From Bacillota bacterium (lineage in GTDB: Bacteria > Bacillota > Clostridia > Tissierellales > Tissierellaceae), in assembly GCA_023388495.1 (NCBI GenBank), contig JAEWGC010000037.1, positions 260,875 to 324,874 of the forward strand: DNA of 64,000 nt, read 5' to 3'. The notes under the pieces are model-generated. The model was given only the letters and a program-made list of their open reading frames with translations. It did not search any database and was not told the DNA's origin. The position numbers and the translations under genes are program-made. Shown piece by piece: positions 15,986 through 28,959 of this stretch. Position 1 is the stretch's first letter, and every line of letters starts with the position of its first letter.

Positions 15986-16120
15986 ATGATACCTTGTTCT
16001 GAAAAATGTATATATGAAGAGGATGGATTATGTGCTTTAAAAGCAGTTATTCCTCCGTCTAGTACCCCTACCAAAGATTGCCCTTATTTTACTAAAAAAG
16101 AGAAAAAAGACGATTCATAA
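15986..16120 (+). CDS. Small cysteine-containing protein (44 aa)
   Basis: A 44-residue product begins MIPCSEKCIYEEDGLC and ends with DCPYF and a Lys-rich tail, so it has four cysteines. GGGAGGG precedes it by a standard distance. The same short protein is common in clostridial genomes and is often mislabelled a hydroxymyristoyl-ACP dehydratase; that activity is implausible at this size. The cysteines suggest metal binding, but the function is unknown. It is divergent from the AIR-synthase-like gene. Confidence 0.75.
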   Translation: MIPCSEKCIYEEDGLCALKAVIPPSSTPTKDCPYFTKKEKKDDS

Positions 16121-16136
16121 ACTCTCCAAATAGTAT

Positions 16137-16173
16137 AAAAGCACTATAAGTTAAATTAACTTATAGCGCTTTT
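16137..16173. terminator. Bidirectional terminator
   Basis: 16-bp arms with one mismatch and a 5-nt loop, flanked by A- and T-runs, lie between the convergent 44-residue gene and arcC. Confidence 0.85.
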
Positions 16174-16181
16174 ATTTATAC

Positions 16182-17120
16182 CTACTTTATAATCATTGTT
16201 CCAGCTTTTCCTTCTATGGCATCCTTCAAAAGTTCTAGAGAAGTTATTATTACTTTTTTTCCGCCTCTATCTAAATATTCTATTCCTGCTTCTATTTTTG
16301 GTCCCATACTTCCTTTTGGGAATTGTCCTTCTTCAAAGTGTTTTTTCGCTTCATCTAAAGACATTTTTGATAAGAATTCTTGATTTGGCTTTCCAAAGTT
16401 AATTGCTACCTGTGGAACTCCTGTCAAAATTACTAGAAAATCTGCCTCTATTTGATTTGCTAATAATGATGATGCATAATCCTTGTCAATTACAGCCTCT
16501 ACTCCCTTTAATCCACCATTATCCTCTATAACTGGAATTCCACCGCCACCTACAGTGATTACTATAGTTCCGTTGTCAGTCAATGTTTTTACAACTGATT
16601 GCTCCACAATATCTAAAGGCCTTGGGGAAGGCACTACTCTTCTATATCCTCTACCACTATCTTCAACCATAGAGTAATTTTTAGCTTTGGATATTTCATC
16701 TGCTTCTTCTTTACTATAAAATGGGCCTATTGGTTTTGTTGGTTCCTTAAATGCTGGATCATTTTTATCAACTAATACCTGTGATAATACAGAAACAACA
16801 TCTTTTTCAATTCCTCTTTTTCTGAGTAAATTTTCCAGTGATTGCTTTATCATATATCCCAACTGCCCTTGAGTCTCAGCAACACATACATCAATTGGTA
16901 GTACTGGAATCCTATCTTTAGCCGCCTCGCCTTGTAAAAGTAAATTTCCAACCTGTGGTCCATTTCCATGGGTTAATATAACTCTATATCCTTCTTCAAT
17001 TAAATCAGCAATATATGGACACATCTTACCTATATTAGTATATTGCTCTTCTACCGTTCCCTTTTGCCCCTCAGATATTATTGCGTTTCCTCCGATTGCA
17101 ATTACTATTTTTTCCTTCAA
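16182..17120 (-). CDS. arcC: Carbamate kinase (TTG start)
   Basis: The enzyme makes ATP from carbamoyl phosphate and ADP, releasing carbamate that breaks down to ammonia and CO2. The 312 residues match the family. IAIGGNAI is at 6-13, THGNGPQVGNL at about 50-60, the RRVVPSPRP loop near 160, and TVGGGGIPV near 190. The start is TTG with GGGAGG 8 bp upstream. No arginine deiminase or ornithine transcarbamylase is adjacent, so it may serve another carbamoyl-phosphate pathway such as purine, citrulline or agmatine breakdown. Confidence 0.95.
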   Translation of the reverse strand: MKEKIVIAIGGNAIISEGQKGTVEEQYTNIGKMCPYIADLIEEGYRVILTHGNGPQVGNLLLQGEAAKDRIPVLPIDVCVAETQGQLGYMIKQSLENLLRKRGIEKDVVSVLSQVLVDKNDPAFKEPTKPIGPFYSKEEADEISKAKNYSMVEDSGRGYRRVVPSPRPLDIVEQSVVKTLTDNGTIVITVGGGGIPVIEDNGGLKGVEAVIDKDYASSLLANQIEADFLVILTGVPQVAINFGKPNQEFLSKMSLDEAKKHFEEGQFPKGSMGPKIEAGIEYLDRGGKKVIITSLELLKDAIEGKAGTMIIK

Positions 17121-17246
17121 AATAAAACCTCCCTATTTTGACTTATCTTCTTTCTTTCTTTATTTACCTTGCAAAATTTTTCTTATTTATTATACACTTC
17201 ATTTTTAAAATAATAAATATCTTTTTATAAATTTATATGTTTTTAA

Positions 17247-17275
17247 AAAGATAGATGGGAATCCCATCTATCTTT
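17247..17275. terminator. Terminator of the gatCAB operon
   Basis: A perfect inverted repeat with 14-bp arms around one base overlaps the gatB stop codon, with T-runs on the downstream side. Confidence 0.85.
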
Positions 17276-18698
17276 CATTTATCATATCTATTAACATCTT
17301 ATTTACCATTTGAGGATTAGCTTTTCCCTTTGATGCCTTCATTATTTGTCCTACTAAAAATCCAATGGCTCTATCTTTACCATTTTTATAGTCAATAATT
17401 GATTGATCGTTTTCATCTAGAATTTTTGATACTATTTCTTTTAATGCACCTTCATCACTGATTTGGATTAATCCTTGTTCTTTTACTATTGTCTGTGGAT
17501 CTTTACCTGTATCAAATACTTCTTTCAATACCTTTTTACCAGTGTTATTGTTTATCTTACCATCTTTAACTATAGATATAAGCTCTGCTAAGGCTTTAGG
17601 TGTAAGAGAAGTATCTTGAATCTCCACCTCTTCATCCTTTAATCTTCTCAAAACATCTCCCATGATCCAATTGCTAACTAATTTTGTGTCATTTATATGC
17701 TTTATAGTTTCTTCAAAGAAAGAAGCTAATTCCTTAGATGCTGTTAATACTCCTGCATCGTAGTCTGAAAGCTCATACTCCTTAATAAATCTTTCCTTCT
17801 TGTGATGAGGTAACTCTGGAAGATTATTTTTTATCTCCTCTATCCATTCATCGCTGATTACTATAGGGGCAATATCTCCATCTGCTGCAAATCTATAATC
17901 TTCTACTCCACCCTTTTCCCTCATTGTTATAGTTTTGTTGCTTACATCATCCCATCTTCTAGTTTCTCTTTCAGTATTTTTACCTTCTTTTAATAAAGCT
18001 ATATGTCTTTCTTCCTCATATTCCATAGCCTTCACTGCACCTCTAAAAGAATTTAAGTTCTTAACCTCTGTAATATTAGTCTTGGCTCCAGTTTCAGTAT
18101 CTACAACATTTATATTAATATCGCATCTTAGAGAGCCTTCTTCCATCTTACAATCTGATACCTCTATATATTTTAAAGTTGCTCTAAGCTTTTCAAGAAA
18201 CAATCTAGCTTCCTCTGGAGTATTCATATCAGGTTTTGATACTATCTCTATTAAAGGAACTCCTGCTCTATTATAATCTATTAGTGTATCTTCTTTATCA
18301 CTATGAATTTGTTTTCCCGTATCTTCTTCTATATGGATTCTTTGCAAACGAACCTTTTTAGTTTCATTCTCTGTCTCTATTTCTATATATCCATCTTCAC
18401 AAAGTGGTATATCATCCTGAGAAATTTGATAACCCTTGACCAGATCTGAATAATAATAATTCTTTCTATCCATTCTTGTTTTAGTATTTATTTTACAGTT
18501 TAATGCAATTCCTGACTTTATTGCATATTCTATAGCTGTTTTATTTATTACCGGAAGTGCTCCAGGTAGTCCAATACAAACAGGACAGCAATGAGTATTA
18601 GCTTCTCCACCAAAAGCATTTATACAGCTACAGAACATCTTTGTTTTAGTAGCTAGTTCAACGTGGATTTCTAGCCCAATTATAGTTTTATAGCTCAT
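17268..18698 (-). CDS. gatB: Asp/Glu-tRNA amidotransferase subunit B
   Basis: GatB binds mischarged Glu-tRNA(Gln) or Asp-tRNA(Asn), phosphorylates the carboxylate and receives ammonia from GatA. The 476 residues match. The N-terminal catalytic cradle starts YKTIIGLEIHVELATKTKMFCSC, with a Cys pair in HCCPVCIG as zinc-type ligands. A helical middle region is followed by a C-terminal YqeY-like tail (about 400-476) ending GKANPQMVNKML. It overlaps gatA by 11 bp and is the last gene of a gatC-gatA-gatB operon. Confidence 0.97.
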   Translation of the reverse strand: MSYKTIIGLEIHVELATKTKMFCSCINAFGGEANTHCCPVCIGLPGALPVINKTAIEYAIKSGIALNCKINTKTRMDRKNYYYSDLVKGYQISQDDIPLCEDGYIEIETENETKKVRLQRIHIEEDTGKQIHSDKEDTLIDYNRAGVPLIEIVSKPDMNTPEEARLFLEKLRATLKYIEVSDCKMEEGSLRCDININVVDTETGAKTNITEVKNLNSFRGAVKAMEYEEERHIALLKEGKNTERETRRWDDVSNKTITMREKGGVEDYRFAADGDIAPIVISDEWIEEIKNNLPELPHHKKERFIKEYELSDYDAGVLTASKELASFFEETIKHINDTKLVSNWIMGDVLRRLKDEEVEIQDTSLTPKALAELISIVKDGKINNNTGKKVLKEVFDTGKDPQTIVKEQGLIQISDEGALKEIVSKILDENDQSIIDYKNGKDRAIGFLVGQIMKASKGKANPQMVNKMLIDMINER

Positions 18699-20151
18699 TT
18701 CTTAGTCCTCCTTCAAGTCCTAGACCCATCTTTATAATATTTGCTTCTTTATATTTATCTCCAATTATTTGTAACCCAATAGGAAGTCCATCTGCATAAC
18801 CGCATGGTATACTCATGGCACATATTCCTGCTAAATTAACAGACACAGTAAATAAATCTGCCTTATACATAGCTAATGGATCTTTTATCTTTTCTCCAAG
18901 TTTAAATGGAAGCACTGGAGATGTGGGAGATAAAATCACATCATATTTACTAAAGGCCTTATGGAAATCTTCTTTTATTAAGGTTCTTACTCTCAATGCC
19001 TTTTTGTAATGATCATCTGCATATCCTCTGGTTAATGAATAAGTTCCAAGCATTATTCTTCTCTTAACCTCTTCACCAAAGGCCTCAGTCCTTGAATTTA
19101 TATATAATTCGTCTAATGTATTATATTCCTTAGCCCTATACCCATATCTAACTCCATCAAATCTAGCAAGGTTTGAGCTAATTTCTGAGGTAGATATAAT
19201 ATAATAAGCTGCCAATCCGTATTCCAAATGGGGTAAAGATATTTCTTCTATTTCAGCACCTAGGGATTCAAATATTTTTATTGACTTACCTATTTCATCC
19301 TTAATCCTAGAATCTATCCCCTCACCAAAAAATTCCTTAGGAAGTGCCACTCTCATTCCCTTTAAGTAATTATTGTAATCTGTTTCTTCTTGAAAACTAC
19401 CAAATATTATGGTTCCTTCTGGATTTTTAAAGGATGTAGAATCTTTTTCATCATAGCCTGTTATAGAAGAAAGCATAAGTACTGAATCCCTTACATCTCT
19501 ACCAAATACACCTATTTGATCCAATGTATTTGCCATGGCAACAGCACCATATCTAGATACTATACCATAGGTTGGCTTTATCCCTACAACATCACAGTAT
19601 GATGCAGGTTGTCTAATGGAGCCACCTGTATCTGTGCCTAAGGCTAAAGCTACTTCTCCAGCTTTTACAGCTGCTGCTGACCCCCCAGATGAACCTCCTG
19701 GTACTCTTTCCATATCTATTGGATTTTTAGTAGGTCCAAAATAAGAGGTTTCTGTAGATGATCCCATGGCAAACTCATCCATATTAGTTTTACCCATGAT
19801 TATTCCGTCCGCCTGTTTAATCCTCTCTACTACAGTTGCGTCATATGGTGGAATAAAGTTTTCTAACATCTTAGATCCACAAGTAGTTCTAAGATTCTTA
19901 GTGATTATATTATCTTTAATACCTATAGGAAGACCTGCTAATAGTCCTACATTTTCACCATTTTTTATTTTTTCGTCTACTCTATTTGCAGCCTTTAAAG
20001 CCTCTTCCTTATTTAATGTAATAAATGCATTTATTTTTTCATCTACTTCATTAATCTTATTAAAATGAGCCTCAACTAACTCTTTGCTCGATAGCTCTCT
20101 ACCATGTATTTTCTTTCTCATTTCAAATGCAGATAATTTTGTAATATCCAT
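18688..20151 (-). CDS. gatA: Asp/Glu-tRNA amidotransferase subunit A (glutaminase)
   Basis: GatA is the amidase-signature subunit that releases ammonia from glutamine for GatB. The 487 residues match the family, and the Ser-cisSer-Lys triad is intact: Lys79 (GIKDN), Ser154 (GGSSGGS) and Ser178 (TGGSIR). So this enzyme keeps a working glutamine site, in contrast to PurF and PurL in the same window. It lies 14 bp downstream of gatC. Confidence 0.97.
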   Translation of the reverse strand: MDITKLSAFEMRKKIHGRELSSKELVEAHFNKINEVDEKINAFITLNKEEALKAANRVDEKIKNGENVGLLAGLPIGIKDNIITKNLRTTCGSKMLENFIPPYDATVVERIKQADGIIMGKTNMDEFAMGSSTETSYFGPTKNPIDMERVPGGSSGGSAAAVKAGEVALALGTDTGGSIRQPASYCDVVGIKPTYGIVSRYGAVAMANTLDQIGVFGRDVRDSVLMLSSITGYDEKDSTSFKNPEGTIIFGSFQEETDYNNYLKGMRVALPKEFFGEGIDSRIKDEIGKSIKIFESLGAEIEEISLPHLEYGLAAYYIISTSEISSNLARFDGVRYGYRAKEYNTLDELYINSRTEAFGEEVKRRIMLGTYSLTRGYADDHYKKALRVRTLIKEDFHKAFSKYDVILSPTSPVLPFKLGEKIKDPLAMYKADLFTVSVNLAGICAMSIPCGYADGLPIGLQIIGDKYKEANIIKMGLGLEGGLRNEL

Positions 20152-20165
20152 TATTTCACCCCTTC

Positions 20166-20450
20166 TTATTCCACTATCTTTAGTAATTTAAAATATCCAT
20201 ATTGTTCTTCTATCGCATTCTGAAGTATCTCTTCCCTTGACAATCCTTCTTTTACTTCATCTTCTCTTAACTTTTGGATATAATCATATACTTGATAAGT
20301 TGGCTCTATATTTTCTGTATCTAATTCATTTAATTTCTCTACATAAGTCAAAACTTCAGAAAACTTATGGGTAAATTCATCTATTTCTTCTTCTGAAAAT
20401 CTTAGTTTAGCTAAACTAGCTATATGTTTTACCTCTTCTTTAGAAATCAT
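20166..20450 (-). CDS. gatC: Asp/Glu-tRNA amidotransferase subunit C
   Basis: This small 94-residue subunit wraps around GatA and GatB and stabilises the complex. The typical pattern is present: SKEEVKHIASLAKLRFSEEE at the N-terminus, LDTENIEPTYQVYD in the middle and LREDEVKEGLSREEIL later. A GAGGAGGAG site precedes the ATG. First gene of the gatCAB operon. Confidence 0.96.
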   Translation of the reverse strand: MISKEEVKHIASLAKLRFSEEEIDEFTHKFSEVLTYVEKLNELDTENIEPTYQVYDYIQKLREDEVKEGLSREEILQNAIEEQYGYFKLLKIVE

Positions 20451-20481
20451 TATTTCTCCTCCTCATCAAACTTTCTTCTCT

Positions 20482-20511
20482 ATTTTACCACTTTTTATAA
20501 TAAAAAATCAA
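20482..20511 (-). promoter_or_regulatory. Promoter of gatCAB
   Basis: TTGATT at 20511-20506 and TAAAAT at 20487-20482 have an 18-bp spacer on the minus strand, about 30 bp upstream of gatC. Confidence 0.6.
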
Positions 20512-20524
20512 ACAATACTATAAT

Positions 20525-20550
20525 GAGCCAGAGAAAACCTTCTCTGACTC
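20525..20550. terminator. Terminator of pcrA-ligA
   Basis: An imperfect 11-bp stem (GAGCCAGAGAA/TTCTCTGACTC) with a 4-nt loop follows the ligA stop codon on the minus strand. Confidence 0.7.
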
Positions 20551-20557
20551 ACATATA

Positions 20558-24761
<4,204 letters not shown>

Positions 24762-24832
24762 CGCTTCACACCTTTCTAAACATTTGTTTCTTTCTATCCT
24801 ATTATATATTAATGGATATAAAATTTCCATCA

Positions 24833-24863
24833 AAAAAGCAACAATCAAAGATTGCTGCTTTTT
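24833..24863. terminator. Terminator at the 3' end of the ABC transporter operon
   Basis: 14-bp arms with one mismatch and an AAA loop, ending in a T-run on the minus strand, overlap the last codons of the ATPase gene. Confidence 0.85.
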
Positions 24864-25972
24864 GCTTTTACAGAAATTGAATTTTCACTTTCTTTATCAA
24901 ATAAATAAATATCATCATAACCAAAGTCAAACTTTAAAATATCTCCTTTTCTCGGTTCTTTCTTTGAATTTACCTTTGTAATTATCTTTTCCTCACCCAC
25001 TATTAGGTATATAAAGCTTTCTGCTCCTGCCATCTCTATGGCATCTACTTTTCCTTCTATATAATTTGTATCAACTAAAGGCTCTTCTATAAGGTTTAAG
25101 CTTTCTGGCCTTATTCCCATTATTATTTTCTTTCCTATATATCCTTTTTCTTCAAGTTCCTTACCTTTTTCTTCATTTAATTTTATTTCTATTTCTTTAG
25201 TTTTAAGATAAATTGCATCCTTAACTTCTTCTACATTTACATTTATAAAGTTCATTTGTGGACTTCCTATGAAGCTTGCAACAAACATATTTGAAGGGTT
25301 GTAATAAAGTTCCTTGGGTGTTGCTACTTGTTGAATATATCCGTCTTTCATTACTACAATTCTAGTTCCCATTGTCATTGCTTCTGTTTGATCATGGGTT
25401 ACATATATGAAAGTTGTTTCCAGTTCGTTATGCAATTTTACTATTTCCATCCTCATTTGAACCCTTAGTTTTGCATCCAAGTTTGAAAGAGGTTCATCCA
25501 TTAAAAATACTTTTGGATTTCTCACTATTGCCCTTCCCAGGGCTACCCTTTGCTGTTGTCCTCCCGATAATGCCTTAGGTTTTCTGTTTAATAAATCTTC
25601 TATATCTAATGTCCTTGCAACTTCTTCTATCTTTTTAGCAATTTCATACTTAGGGACTTTCCTGAGTTCTAGTCCTAATGCCATATTTTCATAAACAGTC
25701 ATATGAGGATAAAGAGCATAGTTTTGAAATACCATTGCAATATCTCTATCCTTTGGAGAAATATCATTTACTAATATACCGTCTATATATAGTTCTCCTC
25801 CCGTTATTTCTTCTAGCCCTGCAACCATTCGAAGTGTTGTTGATTTTCCGCAGCCAGAAGGTCCTACTAATACAATAAACTCCTTATCCTCTATATCAAG
25901 ATTAAAATCTTTAACCGCCTTAACATTTCCTTTATATGTCTTTTCTATATTTTTAAACAACAGCATTCCCAT
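24845..25972 (-). CDS. Sugar-type ABC transporter ATPase (MsmX/UgpC-like)
   Basis: This 375-residue ATPase has Walker A (GPSGCGKS) at 37-44, the Q-loop FQNYALYPH, signature LSGGQQQRVALGRA at about 135-148, Walker B VFLMDEPLSNLD and a C-terminal TOBE/OB regulatory region (about 235-375), all typical of CUT1 importers. It overlaps the membrane protein gene by 20 bp and closes the operon containing two CUT1-type permeases. It probably powers them, although MsmX-type ATPases can also serve several importers. Confidence 0.92.
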   Translation of the reverse strand: MGMLLFKNIEKTYKGNVKAVKDFNLDIEDKEFIVLVGPSGCGKSTTLRMVAGLEEITGGELYIDGILVNDISPKDRDIAMVFQNYALYPHMTVYENMALGLELRKVPKYEIAKKIEEVARTLDIEDLLNRKPKALSGGQQQRVALGRAIVRNPKVFLMDEPLSNLDAKLRVQMRMEIVKLHNELETTFIYVTHDQTEAMTMGTRIVVMKDGYIQQVATPKELYYNPSNMFVASFIGSPQMNFINVNVEEVKDAIYLKTKEIEIKLNEEKGKELEEKGYIGKKIIMGIRPESLNLIEEPLVDTNYIEGKVDAIEMAGAESFIYLIVGEEKIITKVNSKKEPRKGDILKFDFGYDDIYLFDKESENSISVKAKSSNL

Positions 25973-26861
25973 CCAATTCCCCTCCTTCTATTTGTAATTT
26001 ATTCGAGTCTTTTTCCTCTACCTTAAATTTCTCTCTTATATAGCTTATTGAAACTGATAATAGTGCTATTAGCAAAGCCACTGATTTCACAAAATACTTT
26101 TTTGATATTTCCATAAGATTTATATATATCTCTCCATATCCTCCAGCTGTTTTCCCGTATTCCTCTTTAAATACATTTCCAATATTAGAATAAAATTGGA
26201 AATCAAATATATCCTCGGGAGGTAGAAACCTACTTGGAGTTGATAATTTAAATTCTAAGATTAGCCTTAACAAGAATACCCAAAGGAATATCAGCAAAAC
26301 TAATTTCAGTATTTCTAACAATACCATTGTCAGGTTTTCTAAAAGAAATTCTTTTCCATATTTTCTTTTTGTCCCTATTTTATATCTTTTTATATTTAAT
26401 TTTACAGATCTTATTAGATAAACTGCAAGAAATATTAACACTGCAATTTCAAATAGAAATATAAATCCGTAATAGTATTTTTGTAGATTTTTTTTTGATT
26501 CTGTAAAATCTACAATTTTTATTTTTTCTTGTTCTTCCTTTGAAATTATTTGTATGTCCTCAAGAAACCTTTCTTTTATAAAGTTTTTTCTGCTTGTATC
26601 TTTAGGCTTGAACTCAAGACTATAAAATGTTTTTTCTTCAGTTTCAGACATTATGTATTTTTCTTGTATTATATCTCTTCCATCTATTAGCTTTTGATAG
26701 ATTTCGTTTTTTTCTTCAAATATTATTTCAATTTTTGAAGGAAAGTTTTCTGATTCCTTTTTTATATTTCTTTGCTTCAAAAATAGTAAAAGGGTTAGAA
26801 CTGATAATAATATTATTAAAATTATTTTTATTTTACTGTTTCCTTTTCTTATATTCTTCAT
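25953..26861 (-). CDS. Membrane protein of the peptide/ABC island, function unknown (302 aa)
   Basis: The frame is open from 26930, inside the upstream permease gene, but the ATG at 26861, 6 bp after the permease stop, is the likely start. There is one N-terminal membrane segment (about 12-28), a charged extracellular region of about 100 residues, two further membrane segments near 135-155 and 180-205, and a last one near 265-285. It resembles no family I know. Its position between permease and ATPase, with overlap to the ATPase gene, suggests an extra subunit of the transporter. Confidence 0.7.
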   Translation of the reverse strand: MKNIRKGNSKIKIILIILLSVLTLLLFLKQRNIKKESENFPSKIEIIFEEKNEIYQKLIDGRDIIQEKYIMSETEEKTFYSLEFKPKDTSRKNFIKERFLEDIQIISKEEQEKIKIVDFTESKKNLQKYYYGFIFLFEIAVLIFLAVYLIRSVKLNIKRYKIGTKRKYGKEFLLENLTMVLLEILKLVLLIFLWVFLLRLILEFKLSTPSRFLPPEDIFDFQFYSNIGNVFKEEYGKTAGGYGEIYINLMEISKKYFVKSVALLIALLSVSISYIREKFKVEEKDSNKLQIEGGELDGNAVV

Positions 26862-26866
26862 TTTAT

Positions 26867-28105
26867 TCACCTTGCCCTTCCTTCTACTACTCTTACATTC
26901 ATTCCTTCTCTTAGAGGTTTTGTTGTCCATTTTATTACTTCCGAATCATATGGAAGGACTCCTATAATTGCTGTTTCATATCCATTTGTCGCTTCTATTT
27001 TCACATTTATTTTCATTAGCTGTTCTCTTTTTCTTAGTGATTTTTCTTCAGTTATTACATAGATCACATCTTCTCCTTCTCTATAAATTGCACTGTCTGG
27101 TATTATGATACTGTAACTACCTAATGGTTGACTTTTTTCATCAAAAGGGTCTTTTGCTATCTCTCCTCTTCTTGTTTTTGTCACTTCGACTTCTGGTGTC
27201 ATAATATAGGAAACTTTTTGTGTGATTAAGGTAAGAGATATCATTGCTACCATAAATATTATTATTCCTTTTCCTACTTTTTGTTTTTGGGTTGTCTTTT
27301 CTCTTACGTTGTTTATGTTGACTATTTTTCCATTTCCTTCTAAACCCGATGATAGACTTATTCCCTGCGTTAGATCTTCATAGGAAAATTGATATAAAAG
27401 TAAGGGCAATATACTGAATATTGTTCCTGCTGCAAATGATATTTCTGTGAATTCTCCAGTTGAATTTAAAATAACTGATAGTGGCATATAATATTTGTCT
27501 TTCATAAAGACTAATGGTTGTTCTACCATTGACCAGTAGTTTATAAATAGTAGAACTACAAGTGCAGGTATTATTGAACGACATAATGGCATTATTATTT
27601 TTAGAAATAGTTTAAATTCGCTTAGTCCATCTATCATTCCAGCATCATATATTTCTCTGTTCATTTTTTTCATATATTGTACCATTAGAAATGTTCCGAA
27701 GGTTGAGAACATATTTGGTAGCATTACTGCACTTGGACTATCTATTATGCTTAATGCCTTTAAAGTTAGATATTGTGCTACCAGAGTTGCTTGAAAAGGC
27801 ATTAGCATTAAGACTATGTACAGCCAATATAGAAACCCTTTTCCTGTAAATTTGAATCTTGTAAATCCATATGCTGACAATAAACTTATAGGAATATTTA
27901 TCCCAATTATTGCAAAGGTATAGATTATGGAATTCCAAAACCCTCTGAAAAAATCTTCAGTTTGAAATAAAACCTTTCCGTATTGTATTAGGCTGAATCC
28001 TCCATCATAGCTTTTGAAGGAATTTAATATCATTATTATCATAGGAAGAAGACATATTATTGATATAAGATAAATTAAGATATTTTTAAATAATTTTTTT
28101 ATCAT
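26867..28105 (-). CDS. CUT1-type ABC permease (MalG-like) with C-terminal adaptor-like extension (412 aa)
   Basis: Residues 1-270 form a MalG-like permease with six membrane helices and the EAA loop (YDAGMIDGLSEFKLFLKIIMP, about 147-167). A further hydrophobic segment (about 275-298) is followed by an extracellular tail of about 110 residues. That tail resembles the C-terminal part of membrane-fusion/efflux adaptor proteins: IPDSAIYREGEDVIYVIT, then PLREGMNVRVVEGR. Normal MalG proteins end after about 280 residues, so this is an unusual fusion. It starts 11 bp after the MalF-like gene. Confidence 0.85.
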   Translation of the reverse strand: MIKKLFKNILIYLISIICLLPMIIMILNSFKSYDGGFSLIQYGKVLFQTEDFFRGFWNSIIYTFAIIGINIPISLLSAYGFTRFKFTGKGFLYWLYIVLMLMPFQATLVAQYLTLKALSIIDSPSAVMLPNMFSTFGTFLMVQYMKKMNREIYDAGMIDGLSEFKLFLKIIMPLCRSIIPALVVLLFINYWSMVEQPLVFMKDKYYMPLSVILNSTGEFTEISFAAGTIFSILPLLLYQFSYEDLTQGISLSSGLEGNGKIVNINNVREKTTQKQKVGKGIIIFMVAMISLTLITQKVSYIMTPEVEVTKTRRGEIAKDPFDEKSQPLGSYSIIIPDSAIYREGEDVIYVITEEKSLRKREQLMKINVKIEATNGYETAIIGVLPYDSEVIKWTTKPLREGMNVRVVEGRAR

Positions 28106-28116
28106 CTTTATCTCCC

Positions 28117-28959
28117 CTATTCTTCTAAAAATTTCTTTTGAAAATTTAAAAAGAGCGATACTAGGATAGATATTCCTGTTACCAATATAAAAGCTGCAGT
28201 ACTTAGTCTCTGATAGTTTAGCTTTAGAAAATTATTGTTCATAAAATGTTGTAGTAAATATACTGTGTTTGGCGGATAGTTTCCGTAAAGCCCATAGGCT
28301 TCTCTAAACATTTGGAATGAATTTATTGTGCTGAATATTACAACGAAAAATATTATTGGTGCAATTAAAGGTACTACTACTTTAAGGGAATATTTTAGCT
28401 TTGAATTTGAATCTAGGAGAAATGCTTCTTTATATTCCTTTTCAAGTGATGAGATTGCACCTGTGAAAATCACAATCATATACCCCATGTTTTTTATTAT
28501 AAAAATGAAAATTAAAAGTGCCATTGCATACCTTTCTCCTAAGAAATCTACTGTATTTCCTCCGAATGATTGTATTATTTTATTTACAATTCCTCCATTA
28601 TCAAATAATACTTTCCAACCCATAAGTGCCGATGCAACGGGAACGATTATAGGAGAAAGCATTGCCCATCTTGGAAATGCATAAAGCTTATCTGACATCA
28701 ATAAACTTAAAAACAATGATATTAAAGTAATTGACGGAACACCTATTAAAATAAATATTAATGTGTTTTTTGTCGCCCTCTCAAAAGTTGGGTTTCCAAA
28801 TAAATCCCTGAAGTTTTCAAACCAAACAAATTGAACATCTGTTATCCCTTTTGTAAAAGTATAATAAAGGCTCATTAAAAACGGGATAATATAGAATAGA
28901 AGAACTCCAATTAAACCTGGAAGAATGAAAACCCAGGCTTTTATTTCCCACTTTTTCAT
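28117..28959 (-). CDS. CUT1-type ABC permease (MalF-like, 280 aa)
   Basis: This is a six-helix inner-membrane permease with an EAA-type loop (LEKEYKEAFLLDSNSKLKYSLKVVVPL) near residue 175 and the family's N-terminal WVFILPGLIGVLLFYIIPF helix. It pairs with the MalG-like subunit downstream. The start lies directly after the stop of the ABC exporter gene. The substrate is not evident; sugars are usual, but the context here is peptide modification. Confidence 0.9.
   Translation of the reverse strand: MKKWEIKAWVFILPGLIGVLLFYIIPFLMSLYYTFTKGITDVQFVWFENFRDLFGNPTFERATKNTLIFILIGVPSITLISLFLSLLMSDKLYAFPRWAMLSPIIVPVASALMGWKVLFDNGGIVNKIIQSFGGNTVDFLGERYAMALLIFIFIIKNMGYMIVIFTGAISSLEKEYKEAFLLDSNSKLKYSLKVVVPLIAPIIFFVVIFSTINSFQMFREAYGLYGNYPPNTVYLLQHFMNNNFLKLNYQRLSTAAFILVTGISILVSLFLNFQKKFLEE

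Noticed and set aside
24762..24848. Longer N-terminus for PcrA
   Set aside because: The added 29 residues are not part of the helicase family and lack a ribosome binding site.
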